A stretch of 64,000 bases of DNA from Paraburkholderia acidisoli (GCF_009789675.1 NZ_CP046913.1:682001-746000), one strand, 5' to 3'. Positions 39,011 through 48,746 are shown, counted from the stretch's first letter. Notes: generated by a model from the letters alone, not told the origin. Program-made: numbers and translations.

Positions 39011-40039
39011 ATGCATGTTTCCATACCGGCAGTTGCCGTATTGATCGCCCTGGTTTGCGCTTCGTTATGCGCGGCCATTCTCGCCGTTCTGCTGAAAAGC
39101 GGGCTGGCGTGGCGGCTCGCGACCGACATCCCCAATGACCGGTCGCTGCACGTTCGGCCAACGCCGCGCGTGGGCGGCTGGGGCATGATGCCCGTCGCCG
39201 TCGCCGCGATCCTTCTGCTGGCGCCGTCGCTCTGGCTGATCGCGCTCGGCACGCTGCTGCTGATGGGTATTTCGCAAATCGACGACCGCCGCGGTTTGCC
39301 TGCGCGCGTGCGCTTCGCCGCGCATTTCGTCGCCGTGGGCGCGCTGGTCCTGGTGTATCCCGCGCCGGTGCCATGGTGGTGCGCCGCCGTGGTGGCGTTC
39401 CTGATGCTGTGGCTCGTCAATCTCTACAACTTCATGGACGGCTCGGACGGCCTCGCGGGAGGCATGGCGCTCTTCGGCTTCGGCGGTTACGCGCTCGCGG
39501 CGCTCGCCGGGCCGCATCCGCTTCCCGCGCTAGGCTGGGCCGCCGCCGCGATCGCGGGCTCGGCGGCGGGATTTCTGCTGTTCAACTTCCATCCGGCCAA
39601 AGTATTTCTCGGCGACGCCGGCTCCATTCCCACGGGTTTTCTGGCCGGAGCACTCGGCTATTGGGGGTGGCGTACCGGCGTCTGGGCGATCTGGTTCCCG
39701 GCGCTGGTGTTTTCGCCGTTCATCGCCGACGCCTCCGCCACGCTGTTGAAGCGTCTCGCGCGTGGCGAAAAATTTTGGCAGGCCCATCGCGAACACTATT
39801 ATCAGCGTATGGTCCGCTCCGGCACTGGCCATGCCGCCACGGCGCTGATATGGTACGTGGTGATGGGACTGGGCACGGCGCTTGCTGTCTGGTCTCTTGG
39901 GCGTTCGCCCGCTCTGCAGTGGGCAATCGTCGGGGCTTGGGTAGCCATCCTTGTGGTGATGGGCTTGGCAATTGACGTTCGCTGGCGGAGTTTTCAATCC
40001 CCAGCAAGACAACGTGAGGTGAATGCTGATGCTCCGTAA
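39011..40039 (+). CDS. Undecaprenyl-phosphate sugar-1-phosphate transferase, WbpL/WbiH-like (GT4 MraY-WecA superfamily)
   Basis: 342 residues with about ten hydrophobic segments. Starts O-chain assembly by transferring a HexNAc-1-phosphate (by WbpL precedent UDP-QuiNAc or FucNAc) to the lipid carrier. Superfamily motifs: RSLHVRPTPRVGGWG, LLMGISQIDDRRGLP (DD), NLYNFMDGSDGLAGG, and KVFLGDAGSIPTGF, ending with HREHYYQRMV, the loop typical of the WecA/WbpL branch. Inner membrane. Its end overlaps the next gene by 17 bases. Confidence 0.93.
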   Translation: MHVSIPAVAVLIALVCASLCAAILAVLLKSGLAWRLATDIPNDRSLHVRPTPRVGGWGMMPVAVAAILLLAPSLWLIALGTLLLMGISQIDDRRGLPARVRFAAHFVAVGALVLVYPAPVPWWCAAVVAFLMLWLVNLYNFMDGSDGLAGGMALFGFGGYALAALAGPHPLPALGWAAAAIAGSAAGFLLFNFHPAKVFLGDAGSIPTGFLAGALGYWGWRTGVWAIWFPALVFSPFIADASATLLKRLARGEKFWQAHREHYYQRMVRSGTGHAATALIWYVVMGLGTALAVWSLGRSPALQWAIVGAWVAILVVMGLAIDVRWRSFQSPARQREVNADAP

Positions 40040-41909
40040 TAAGGCCGGATGGCTATCGTTCGGCGCGTTTCTATTCGACATCAGCGCGGTGGCCGCTGCG
40101 TGGCTGGTCGCCTATCTGCTGCGCTTCAACGCCTCGGTTCCCACGGACTTCTGGCGTGGCGCAATCGACACGCTGCGTTGGGTGCTGCCCATCTACGCGG
40201 TCATGTTCCGCTGCTTCGGCTTGTATCGCGGCATGTGGGTGTTCGCGAGCCTGCCCGACCTGATGCGCATTACCAAAGCGATTGCTTCGGCCGCGCTGCT
40301 GTCCATGATCGTGTCGGTCATGCTGCAACCGACCCCGATCATTCCGCGCTCCGTGTTGATCGTCTCGCCGCTCCTCGTTTTCTTCATCATGGGCGGCTCC
40401 CGGGCGCTTTATCGCGCGACCAAGGAGTTTTACCTGTACGGCGCATTGGTTGCGCAAGGTAAGCCCGTGATCGTGATCGGCGCCGGCGGCGCCGGTGCGA
40501 GCCTGGCGCGCGAACTGTCGCGCTCCGCCGAGTGGCGTCTTGTCGGCTTGCTCGACGACGACCCGGCCAAGCAAGGGCGCGAGATTTACGGCTACAAGGT
40601 ATTGGGCGCGATCGGCGACGTCGCGCACTGGGCGCAGGCGCTCCGGTGCGACTTCGCCATTATCGCGATACCGTCGGCATCGGCCGAAGCGCAGCGCCGC
40701 GCGGCCACCCAGTGTGTGCGCGCGGGCGTCAAGGCGCTCGTCCTGCCCGCATTGAAAGAGCTCTTGCCGGGAGCGGGCTTTCTCTCGCAGGTGCGCAACA
40801 TCGACCTCGAGGACTTGCTCGGCCGCGACGCGGTCAAGATCGACACGCCGCACGTCGAAGCGCTGTTGCGTGGCCGCGTGGTCATGGTGACGGGTGCCGG
40901 CGGCTCGATCGGCTCCGAACTGTGCCGCCAGATTCTCCGCTTCGCGCCCGCGCAGCTCGTGGCGCTCGATCTTTCCGAATATTCCATGTACAAGCTCACC
41001 GAAGAAATTCGGGAGCGCTTCCCCGAGCTTTCGCTGGTGCCCGTGGTGGGCGATGCCAAAGACGCGCTGTTGCTCGACCAGGTCATGGCGCGCTACACGC
41101 CGCACATCGTGTTTCATGCGGCGGCCTACAAGCACGTCCCGCTCATGGAGGAACTGAATGCGTGGCAGGCGGTTCGCAACAACGTCCTGGGCACGTATCG
41201 CGTGGCGCGCGCGGCGATCAAACATAAGGTCCGCCACTTCGTCCTGATTTCGACCGACAAGGCCGTCAACCCGACGAACGTGATGGGCGCGAGCAAGCGC
41301 CTCGCGGAAATGGCGTGCCAGGCATTACAGCAGACGAATGACCATACGCATTTCGAGACGGTCCGCTTCGGCAACGTGCTGGGCAGCGCCGGAAGTGTGA
41401 TCCCGAAGTTCCAGCAGCAGATCGCGAAGGGCGGGCCGGTAACGGTCACGCACCCGGAAATCACGCGCTTCTTCATGACCATTCCGGAGGCGTCGCAACT
41501 CGTGTTGCAGGCTTCGAGCATGGGGCACGGCGGCGAGATCTTTATTCTGGACATGGGGCAGCCCGTGAAGATCGTCGACCTCGCGCGCGATCTGATCCGC
41601 CTGTATGGCTTCAACGAAGATCAGATTCACATTGCCTTCACGGGGCTTCGGCCTGGCGAAAAGCTCTACGAAGAATTGCTCGCGGACGACGAAACGACCA
41701 CGCGCACGCCGCATCCGAAGTTGCGCATCGCGCGCGCGCGCGAAGTGCCCAACAATCTTCTCGACGAATTGCTGCCCTGGCTGATGCAGCACCGCATTCC
41801 CGGCGACGACGAAGTGCGGCGTGACTTGCGACGCTGGGTGCCCGACTACAGCCCGGCCACGGTGCCGGTTCTGCAAAGTGTTCCCGAGGTAGGGCGGGCA
41901 GCAGGCTGA
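40023..41909 (+). CDS. Nucleoside-diphosphate-sugar 4,6-dehydratase, WbpM/CapD/WbiI-like
   Basis: 628 residues. Four N-terminal membrane helices (about 10-120), a Rossmann-like domain beginning VIVIGAGGAGASLARELSR, then the catalytic SDR domain with VMVTGAGGSIGSELCRQ, HAAAYKHVPLME and LISTDKAVNPTNVMGASK; the last has Met where many SDRs have Tyr, as in WbpM. It makes UDP-4-keto-6-deoxy-GlcNAc for QuiNAc or FucNAc. Last gene of the long plus-strand operon. ATG 40023 is used; ATG 40029 is equally possible. Confidence 0.95.
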   Translation: MLMLRNKAGWLSFGAFLFDISAVAAAWLVAYLLRFNASVPTDFWRGAIDTLRWVLPIYAVMFRCFGLYRGMWVFASLPDLMRITKAIASAALLSMIVSVMLQPTPIIPRSVLIVSPLLVFFIMGGSRALYRATKEFYLYGALVAQGKPVIVIGAGGAGASLARELSRSAEWRLVGLLDDDPAKQGREIYGYKVLGAIGDVAHWAQALRCDFAIIAIPSASAEAQRRAATQCVRAGVKALVLPALKELLPGAGFLSQVRNIDLEDLLGRDAVKIDTPHVEALLRGRVVMVTGAGGSIGSELCRQILRFAPAQLVALDLSEYSMYKLTEEIRERFPELSLVPVVGDAKDALLLDQVMARYTPHIVFHAAAYKHVPLMEELNAWQAVRNNVLGTYRVARAAIKHKVRHFVLISTDKAVNPTNVMGASKRLAEMACQALQQTNDHTHFETVRFGNVLGSAGSVIPKFQQQIAKGGPVTVTHPEITRFFMTIPEASQLVLQASSMGHGGEIFILDMGQPVKIVDLARDLIRLYGFNEDQIHIAFTGLRPGEKLYEELLADDETTTRTPHPKLRIARAREVPNNLLDELLPWLMQHRIPGDDEVRRDLRRWVPDYSPATVPVLQSVPEVGRAAG

Positions 41910-41910
41910 A

Positions 41911-41940
41911 GACGGCGCGGCGCAGTGCGCCGGCCGTGTC
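41911..41940. terminator. Hairpin between convergent dehydratase and GT61 genes
   Basis: GACGGC...GGCGCA-G-TGCGCC...GCCGTGTC forms a long GC-rich imperfect hairpin centred at 41925, directly after the operon stop at 41909 and before the GT61 stop at 41957. It lacks a T-run, so it is only a possible bidirectional terminator. Confidence 0.45.
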
Positions 41941-41956
41941 TTGCGTCACGGCGATA

Positions 41957-43156
41957 TCACTGGGCCGACTGCGGCTCCCGCGCGAGAACGCGCTCCATGA
42001 GCGCTTCGACATCCACCGTGAACGGCTTGTGCGCGGCGCGAAAATCGCGGTCGTCGGCGCTGGCTTCGAAGATGCCATAGCGCAGTCCCAGCGAGCCGAA
42101 CAGCGACATATGCGCGTGAATCCAGTGCGGCTCGGATTCAATGTCGACGAGCGTGGTGCCGGGATGGCAGAACACGGCGTTGAACATCGCGGAACCCGAC
42201 GGGCCGACAATCGTGCCGGCCGACGAGAAAAGTCGAATCTGTTCCACCGCGGTCATTCTCGACGGTTCGACGATTTCGAAGCCGTGCGCCTCCAGCGCGT
42301 GAATGAGTTCTTCCTCGTTGCGCATGCGGCGCCCGCCTGCCGCCATCGAAGGACGGTCCATGTTCCGGCGCGTGATGTACAGGCGCCGGCCTTGAGACGC
42401 AACGCCGTGTTTCGCGCGCATCTCGGCGTAGAAGGCGAGGGTGGCGTCGTCGAGAAAACCTTCGTGATTGCGCAGGCTCAGGATGACGGCGCGGTCGAGG
42501 TGGTAAATGGCGTTGGCGTAGTGCGGAATGATTCGTGACGGATCGATGCCGGCGAGCACGAGCAGATCCTGCATGGACTTCGCGTACACCGGCGCGAGCA
42601 CGGGAAGATCGAGGCCCGCTTCCTGCAGCGAGCGAAGCTTGGGCAGCGCGCGAAACAAAAACGAGCCATAGTTCGACGGCTCGGTCGAAGAGAGAATCGC
42701 GACGGGCTCGTTATGAGCGATCACGGGGCGCTCGCGCGGCTCGAAGCGGAATTCGTCGCTGCTGCCTTCTACTCGCACGAGGCCGGTCGATTCGTTGTGG
42801 AAATCGTCGGGCGAGGCGAGGCGCTCCAAGGCGTTGACGCGGGTCCGGTCATCGACGAAAGCCACGTCCGAGCAGAAGGTGCCGTCCGGACCGAGTACCG
42901 TGCGATACCCGGTGAGCGTGACCGCGTTGCGCGCCAGCGCAAACACCGGCGGATAGACAATAGGCGGGCGCGTGCTGAGATCGGGAAAGATGCTCGGCGC
43001 CGCGGGCACGTCGTGGAAGACCGGCGGAATGCGAAGTCGCGTCGACGGCGTGCCGGGCGGCTCGATCCAGACGCCTTCTTCGCCGCTCGCGAGCGCGTTT
43101 GCGCTGATGTGCGGATACGAAAGCGGGTCGCGAAAGCGATAGGTGTTGATCGTCAT
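41957..43156 (-). CDS. GT61 (DUF563) family glycosyltransferase
   Basis: 399 residues from ATG 43156, with AAGGA 6 bases upstream. Recognised by the C-terminal half: RRLYITRRN, EELIHALEAHGFEIVEPS, and GTIVGPSGSAMFNAVF followed by LVDIES, the pattern of GT61 enzymes in capsule and O-antigen loci. GT61 includes beta-xylosyltransferases and other pentosyl/hexosyltransferases, so a donor cannot be given. Minus strand, opposite to the O-antigen operon, and divergent from the giant gene at 43557. Confidence 0.83.
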   Translation of the reverse strand: MTINTYRFRDPLSYPHISANALASGEEGVWIEPPGTPSTRLRIPPVFHDVPAAPSIFPDLSTRPPIVYPPVFALARNAVTLTGYRTVLGPDGTFCSDVAFVDDRTRVNALERLASPDDFHNESTGLVRVEGSSDEFRFEPRERPVIAHNEPVAILSSTEPSNYGSFLFRALPKLRSLQEAGLDLPVLAPVYAKSMQDLLVLAGIDPSRIIPHYANAIYHLDRAVILSLRNHEGFLDDATLAFYAEMRAKHGVASQGRRLYITRRNMDRPSMAAGGRRMRNEEELIHALEAHGFEIVEPSRMTAVEQIRLFSSAGTIVGPSGSAMFNAVFCHPGTTLVDIESEPHWIHAHMSLFGSLGLRYGIFEASADDRDFRAAHKPFTVDVEALMERVLAREPQSAQ

Positions 43157-43556
43157 GGCAGTCCTTGATTGCTCGCCTTGAATGAACCGGGAATGGGCTA
43201 CGACTGCGAGCGGCGATCGATGAAGATGTCGTGAGAGTGTCGATGCGGCAAGACGCGCTGCCGTGAAGCAGGTGGTAAAAAAATATAGCACAACAGGTAG
43301 GTTTGCCTGCGTTTGGGGCACGTCATCCCGTTGGTGTGTCGAAGTCCGTTACTGGCGTTGCGCACGGCCCGCGCGCCCTGCATTGGCGCTCGCTGTGTAT
43401 CCGCGTTTCGCACGCCTTGGGCCTGCCGCCGCCAGGGCGCATTTATACTGCTGTGATTCGGGTCAACCGGGTACGTGATGACGCGCGGGTCGTCGAGTCG
43501 AGTCAGGCTCGAGCGAACGTACTCTCTATCCAGACAATTCCCTGAGCAAGAGGCTT
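43157..43556. other. Divergent intergenic region, GT61 and giant glycosyltransferase
   Basis: 400 bases expected to hold two promoters. TATACT at 43444-43449 is a fair plus-strand -10, but no -35 lies at the right distance. A short A/T-rich run at about 43271-43290 is the only other feature. No ORF is supported. Confidence 0.5.
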
Positions 43557-46500
43557 ATGAACTTACCGGAACAACATCGGATTCTCATTCTGGTGGCGGG
43601 GCCGCCGCGAGGTGGAAATAAAGAGTTGGCGAGTCTGCTCAGGCTCGTGACAGCGTCCCCGGATTCCGGAGCACTGGACGATGTGTCAGTGGGATCGAAT
43701 GCCGGCGAGTCCGAGGTTTTCCAGCGTCATATGTTCGCTGCGCTCGACTCGTCATGGGACGATCCGCGTCCGATTCCGGCAATCCGTTTCGAAAGAACGG
43801 CAGAAAGCGCAACATTTCCGCGCGCTGTGCAGACCCTGCTCGTCGAGACGGCAAGAGGCGGAACGCAGGTCGTCGAACAAGCGGGACTCGCCCGAACCTT
43901 GCCGCTCTGGTACAAGGCGGCGCAGCTGCTGCACAGCGATACGCTCACCGTCATCGCGCTGCGACATCCCGAAGACACGCTCACCTCGTGCTGGCTGCGC
44001 GACGCGCTAGCGCGTCCGTTGGCGCTTGCGGTGTGGCTCGATGCGTTGCTGAGCGCCGAGTTGGCGTCGCGTGGCCGTCCGCGCGTGTGGGTGCGCCATC
44101 ACGATCTGCTCGCCGACTGGCAGGCGCCGCTGCGTGCTATCGCAACGCGACTCGATGTGCCGTTTCCGCCCATCGACGAAGCGAAGCACGCCATGGCCGC
44201 GCGCGTATTGCTGGGCGCGCGTTCGCGAGCCTCCGATGCGTTCGAGCCACACGGCGACGATAAGCTGGGCGAACTGGCGAGCCGCGCGTGGCGGGCGGCG
44301 CTCGCCCTGGTGAGGAATCCCGACGATCGCGCCGCGCAGGAGGCGCTCGACGCGGTGCGCGCCGAGCTGTCGCAAGCCGTTGGCTCAGCCGTTGATACAG
44401 ACGCCGACCGCCGGCTCGAATCCAACCTCGAACGCATTAGCGAGGCGCTCAACGAACGCGATTCGATTCTGCGCGAATCGTCGGCGCGTTACGAAGCCGA
44501 GCATCAGCGCGTCGAAGATGTCGAGCGGGAAGCGCATTCGTTGCGCGACGAAGTCGCGAGCCGCGCGAAGCACGTTGCGCAACTCGAACAGCACGTGGGT
44601 CAGCTTCAGGGCGACCTCCACCGCAAGCAGGAAAGTCTGGCCGATGTCGAGCGCGAAGTCGCCCGCTTGCGGCTTGAAAACGTGGCGATGAGCGACGACA
44701 CGCGGCGCGCCAACGAAGCGCTTCTCAAGCTGCGTTCGGACCAGGCATCGGGCGAAGACGCACGCGGGCGCGAACTGTCGAGAGCGCTGCGCGAAGCGTC
44801 GGTGCAACTCGCGGATGCGCGCGCGCAAGTGCAACTCGTCTACTCGTCGATGAGCTGGCGCGTCAGTGCTCCGTTGCGCGTGATCGGCCGCGCGCTGCCT
44901 GCGGATCTGCGCAGCGGCTTGAGCCGCACGGCGCGCTTCGGTTGGCGCACGCTTACGCCGTGGCGCAACGCGCAACGGCGCATCCTGGCGCAGCGCAGCG
45001 CGCTCGATGCGCGCGCGGTCGAGACCGTCGCGGAGCCGGTGAAGCAGGAAAGCCCGAATAGCGCGGCGATCAACCCGCCGGCCCGTGTTGGCGCGCCGAA
45101 GGCGAGTCCCGAACAATTGCGTCTCGCGCAGGTTATCCGGCATAGCGAATATTTCGACGAAGCGCGCTACGACGCGCTCAGCGGTGCCAGTGCGAGCGGC
45201 ATCGAGCCGGCGCTGCACTACGTTCTGTACGGAGAAGCGCAGGGCCTCGCCCCCTCGGACCGCTTCGATCCCGGCTATTACGGCGACCGCTATCCGGACA
45301 TCGTGGCGTGGGGCGGCAACCGGCTTGGCCACTACATAGAGCGAGGCCGCACCGAAGGTCGTGACGGCATGTCCCTGACCGCGACCATTCCGATGCCCGT
45401 CGACAACATCGACCCGGCCAGGCCGACGGTGGCGGTCGTCGTGCACGAAGCTTCTCGCACGGGCGCGCCGATTCTCGGCTGGAATATCGTGCGAGTGCTG
45501 AAGCAGCGCTTCAATGTGGTGGCGGTGGTGCTGCGACCCGGCGGCGCGCTGGAGTCGTCGTTCGCCGAGGTGGCGAACGTCGTGGTGGGCTCGGTGGCCG
45601 GCGAAAAAAAGGTGGACCTGTTCAATGCCATTGACGGGTTTCATTTCGGAGCCCGCCTCGCCGAGGTGTACGGGCTGCGCTATGTGATCGCCAACAGCGT
45701 CGAAACCCGTTCGCTCGTGCCGGGGCTTGCCGATCGCGGTGTGCCCACGGTGGCGCTCGTCCATGAGTTTTCGGGTTATACCAAACCGGTCGGCAGCCTG
45801 CAGGCGCTCTACGAACATGCGGCCGAAGTCGTGTTTCCCGCGGACATCGTGCGCCGCTCGTCAGAGGCCGACTATCCGATCCTGCGGTTGCGTCACGCGC
45901 ACGTGCTGCCTCAAGGGCCTTCCGAAGTCCCCAAGGCCGCGGTGAAAAAAACGAAGACCGCGTCGGCGTCGAAGGTTGTCGACGTGCGAGCCAGGCTGCG
46001 TCCGCCGGGTGCGGAAGAAGCCTTGCTCGTCGTGGGCATGGGGTTCGTCGACTGGCGGAAGGGCGTGGATCTTTTCGTGGGCGCGCTCACTTCGCTGGTG
46101 GGTCGCTACCCCCGTGCGAACGTGCGTTTCGTCTGGGTGGGGCACGGCTTCAAGGTGTCCGACGCACTGGATATCGCGTCGTATCTGGCGGAGCAGGTCG
46201 AACGCTCGGGCGTGGGAAATCGCTTCGCGTTCGTGGATGCGGTGGAGAACGTCGAAGACATCTACGAACAGGCCGACGTTTTGTTCCTGAGTTCGCGTCT
46301 CGATCCGCTGCCCAACGTTTCGATCGACGCGGCATTGCGCGGCATTCCCGTCGTCTGTTTCGCCGATGCGAGCGGTACGGCCGAAATCCTCGCCGCTTCG
46401 GAAACCACGCGCTCGCTCGTGGTCCCTCACCTCGACGCGGGCGCCGCGGCCGATGTCATCGCGAGGCTCGCGGAAGACCGCAACCAGTTGCAGGCGCTTG

Positions 46501-47678
46501 GCGACGCGGTGCAAACGCTGGCGCGCGAGCGCTTCGACATGGAGCGCTACGTCCAATCGATCGATGCGCTGGGGAGCGGCGCACGTTCGGCGATGGAGCA
46601 GGCGGAAGCCGACGTCCAGACCATTCTCGAATCAGGCGCCTTCGACGCGCCGCAGTTCCTCGGCGCGAGCGCGAGCCAGGTGCCGCTCGAGCGGGCGGTA
46701 CGCCGATACGTCGCGCAGGCGGCGAAGCTCGACTATGCGGCTTTGCCCGTATCGGGCGCGTACACGCGCCGGCCGGCCGCGGGCTTCAACCCTTACACGT
46801 ACGGGCGCGCTGGCGTCGCGGCCGGCGAGCGAGAGCGCGGCGAGCCGTTCGCGCGCTGGCTGCGCTCGGGAAAGCCGGCGGGAGCCTGGGCGCATCCGGT
46901 CATTCGCGTGGACGCGTCAGCGGAAGACGCAAAAACGAAACGCCCGGCGACCGCACTGAAGGTCGCGTTGCACGCGCATATTTTCTACACCGAGCTGGTG
47001 AGCGAGTTGCTGGATGCCGTGGCCGCGAATGCGCAGCCTTGTCGCCTCATTCTCACGACCGACTCGCTGGAAAAGGCGGCGGAAATCAATTTGCTGACCG
47101 AACGATACGGCGTGCCCGCTGACGTGAAGGTGGTCGCCAATCGCGGGCGCGACGTGGGGCCGTTCCTGAAGGTGTTGAGCGAAATCGGCGATCAATATGA
47201 CGTGATTGGCCACGTGCACGGCAAGCGAAGCCTGACGACGGAAAACGTGGCCTCCGATTTTGGTGAACGCTGGCGCACGTTCCTCTGGCAGCATCTGATC
47301 GGCGACAGCGCACCGATGATCGATCACGTCATGCATGCGTTTGCCGACGATTCGCGTTTGGGTCTCGTGTTTCCGGAAGACCCGCATTTGATCGGCTGGG
47401 AAGAGAATACGGAAGTCGCGGCAGAGCTTGCGGCGAAGATGGGCTGGCAGTCGCCGCTGCCGGCTACGCTGGATTTCCCGGTTGGAACGATGTTCTGGGC
47501 GCGTCCTCAGGCTTTGCGCGACTTGCTGGCGCTTGGACTGTCCGACGAGGATTATCCCGAGGAGCCGGTGCCCACCGACGGCACGATCCTGCACGCAATC
47601 GAACGGCTGATTCCCTGCGCGGTCGTGCATGCCGGGTATGGAATCGCAACGACCTACCTGCCGGAATTCACCCGGTAA
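43557..47678 (+). CDS. Four-part fusion: sulfotransferase-like, coiled coil, GT4, RgpF-type domain
   Basis: 1,373 residues. 1-250 resembles a sulfotransferase (LVAGPPRGGNKELASLL loop, ALRHPEDTLTSCW, HHDLLADWQAPL), although the P-loop Ser-Gly-Thr is altered to Gly-Gly-Asn. 290-425 is coiled coil, ending in SSMSWRVSAPLRVIGRA (430-446). 515-600 has the FDEARYD...ALHYVLYGEAQG linker. 620-990 is a GT4 domain (GMGFVDWRKGVDLF, SRLDPLPNVSIDAAL). 1135-1373 matches rhamnan-synthesis RgpF (LHAHIFYTELVSELL, NRGRDVGPFLKVL, HVHGKRS). Likely to build and decorate a rhamnose-rich chain; the order of events is unknown. Followed by a strong hairpin. Confidence 0.85.
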   Translation: MNLPEQHRILILVAGPPRGGNKELASLLRLVTASPDSGALDDVSVGSNAGESEVFQRHMFAALDSSWDDPRPIPAIRFERTAESATFPRAVQTLLVETARGGTQVVEQAGLARTLPLWYKAAQLLHSDTLTVIALRHPEDTLTSCWLRDALARPLALAVWLDALLSAELASRGRPRVWVRHHDLLADWQAPLRAIATRLDVPFPPIDEAKHAMAARVLLGARSRASDAFEPHGDDKLGELASRAWRAALALVRNPDDRAAQEALDAVRAELSQAVGSAVDTDADRRLESNLERISEALNERDSILRESSARYEAEHQRVEDVEREAHSLRDEVASRAKHVAQLEQHVGQLQGDLHRKQESLADVEREVARLRLENVAMSDDTRRANEALLKLRSDQASGEDARGRELSRALREASVQLADARAQVQLVYSSMSWRVSAPLRVIGRALPADLRSGLSRTARFGWRTLTPWRNAQRRILAQRSALDARAVETVAEPVKQESPNSAAINPPARVGAPKASPEQLRLAQVIRHSEYFDEARYDALSGASASGIEPALHYVLYGEAQGLAPSDRFDPGYYGDRYPDIVAWGGNRLGHYIERGRTEGRDGMSLTATIPMPVDNIDPARPTVAVVVHEASRTGAPILGWNIVRVLKQRFNVVAVVLRPGGALESSFAEVANVVVGSVAGEKKVDLFNAIDGFHFGARLAEVYGLRYVIANSVETRSLVPGLADRGVPTVALVHEFSGYTKPVGSLQALYEHAAEVVFPADIVRRSSEADYPILRLRHAHVLPQGPSEVPKAAVKKTKTASASKVVDVRARLRPPGAEEALLVVGMGFVDWRKGVDLFVGALTSLVGRYPRANVRFVWVGHGFKVSDALDIASYLAEQVERSGVGNRFAFVDAVENVEDIYEQADVLFLSSRLDPLPNVSIDAALRGIPVVCFADASGTAEILAASETTRSLVVPHLDAGAAADVIARLAEDRNQLQALGDAVQTLARERFDMERYVQSIDALGSGARSAMEQAEADVQTILESGAFDAPQFLGASASQVPLERAVRRYVAQAAKLDYAALPVSGAYTRRPAAGFNPYTYGRAGVAAGERERGEPFARWLRSGKPAGAWAHPVIRVDASAEDAKTKRPATALKVALHAHIFYTELVSELLDAVAANAQPCRLILTTDSLEKAAEINLLTERYGVPADVKVVANRGRDVGPFLKVLSEIGDQYDVIGHVHGKRSLTTENVASDFGERWRTFLWQHLIGDSAPMIDHVMHAFADDSRLGLVFPEDPHLIGWEENTEVAAELAAKMGWQSPLPATLDFPVGTMFWARPQALRDLLALGLSDEDYPEEPVPTDGTILHAIERLIPCAVVHAGYGIATTYLPEFTR

Positions 47679-47688
47679 CCCTCGCTAT

Positions 47689-47722
47689 CGCGGTTCGCTT
47701 GCTTACTCGCCAGCGAACCGCG
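47689..47722. terminator. Hairpin between convergent genes, probable bidirectional terminator
   Basis: Perfect 11-base arms CGCGGTTCGCT (47689-47699) and AGCGAACCGCG (47712-47722) with a 12-base loop, 10 bases after the giant gene's stop and 8 bases from the epimerase stop on the other strand. No clear T-run follows. Confidence 0.6.
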
Positions 47723-47729
47723 TAACGCG

Positions 47730-48746
47730 TCACCATTCCCCGCGTATTCCGGGCAGTTCCTTGAGATACGTGATGTAACGCGACATGCCTTCTTCGAAGC
47801 TAACGGTGGGCGACCAGCCGAGAATACTGCGCGCGCGCGTGATGTCGAGCACGCTGGCGGGTACGTCGAAGCCTCGGCCCGGCGTGAACGAAACGTTTGC
47901 CGGCCGTTCGAGAATATGGCTCAAAAAGCTCACGATTTCTCGCAACGAGATGCCGCGCCCCGCACCGATATTGATGATGGGTTCGATAACGCCGAAGCGG
48001 CTGCGCGGCGCCTGCATGGCCGCCAGGAATCCCGCGATGGCATCGTCGATATAGATGTAATCGCGAATCGCGCTGCCGTCTCCCCAAATCTCGATGGGTT
48101 GGTTATTGAGCGCACGCGCCGCGAAAATGGAGGCGGCACCCAGCTGGCCATTGGTGTTTTGGCCGGGGCCAAAGGGATTGCTCAGACGAACGATGCGCGC
48201 GTCCACACCCCACGTGCGCCGATAGAGCAGCATGTATTGCTCCGCCGCCACTTTCGATGCGCCGTAAGCGGTGAGCGGGCGCAGCGGATGGTGTTCGGCG
48301 ATGGGCAGCGTCTCCGCCGCGCCGTAGACCGTGCCGCCCGACGAGGCGAACACGACCGGCACTTGCGGCGAGGAACGAAGCGCTTCCAGCAAGCGCACCG
48401 TGCCCATCATGTTGGTGTCCAGATCGCCGAGCGGGTCGGCGTTGGCCGTGCCGGGCACGGTAGACCAGGCGAAATGGAAGATGCCGGAGCAGCCATCGAT
48501 CGCATCGCGCCACTCTTCAACGCTCGCGTCGAGACGGATCGAGGCCGATGCGCTGGCGTTGGCCGCGTCCACCGGGCGCCCTGCGGTCCGAATGGTGTGT
48601 CCCTCAGACAAAAGGCGCGCGATCAATGCCCGGCCCAGAAAGCCCGTGCTACCCGTCACCAGAAACGTGCGCTGCGAAGCCGGCCGTCCCGTGCGCGGCG
48701 CGAGAACGTCGTTGGGGCGCGATTGCGTGGCGTATTGAGATTCCAT
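47730..48746 (-). CDS. NAD-dependent sugar epimerase/dehydratase
   Basis: 338 residues from ATG 48746. Extended SDR fold with FLVTGSTGFLGRALIARLL, FHFAWSTVPGT, FASSGGTVYG and YGASKVAAEQYML (YxxxK), then RLSNPFGPGQ and DYIYIDDAI. General type is GalE/UDP-sugar epimerase or a WcaG-like reductase; substrate not inferable. It is the third epimerase-like gene in the window, which argues for at least one further unusual nucleotide sugar. Converges with the giant gene; the sulfotransferase gene lies 202 bases upstream on the same strand. Confidence 0.85.
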   Translation of the reverse strand: MESQYATQSRPNDVLAPRTGRPASQRTFLVTGSTGFLGRALIARLLSEGHTIRTAGRPVDAANASASASIRLDASVEEWRDAIDGCSGIFHFAWSTVPGTANADPLGDLDTNMMGTVRLLEALRSSPQVPVVFASSGGTVYGAAETLPIAEHHPLRPLTAYGASKVAAEQYMLLYRRTWGVDARIVRLSNPFGPGQNTNGQLGAASIFAARALNNQPIEIWGDGSAIRDYIYIDDAIAGFLAAMQAPRSRFGVIEPIINIGAGRGISLREIVSFLSHILERPANVSFTPGRGFDVPASVLDITRARSILGWSPTVSFEEGMSRYITYLKELPGIRGEW

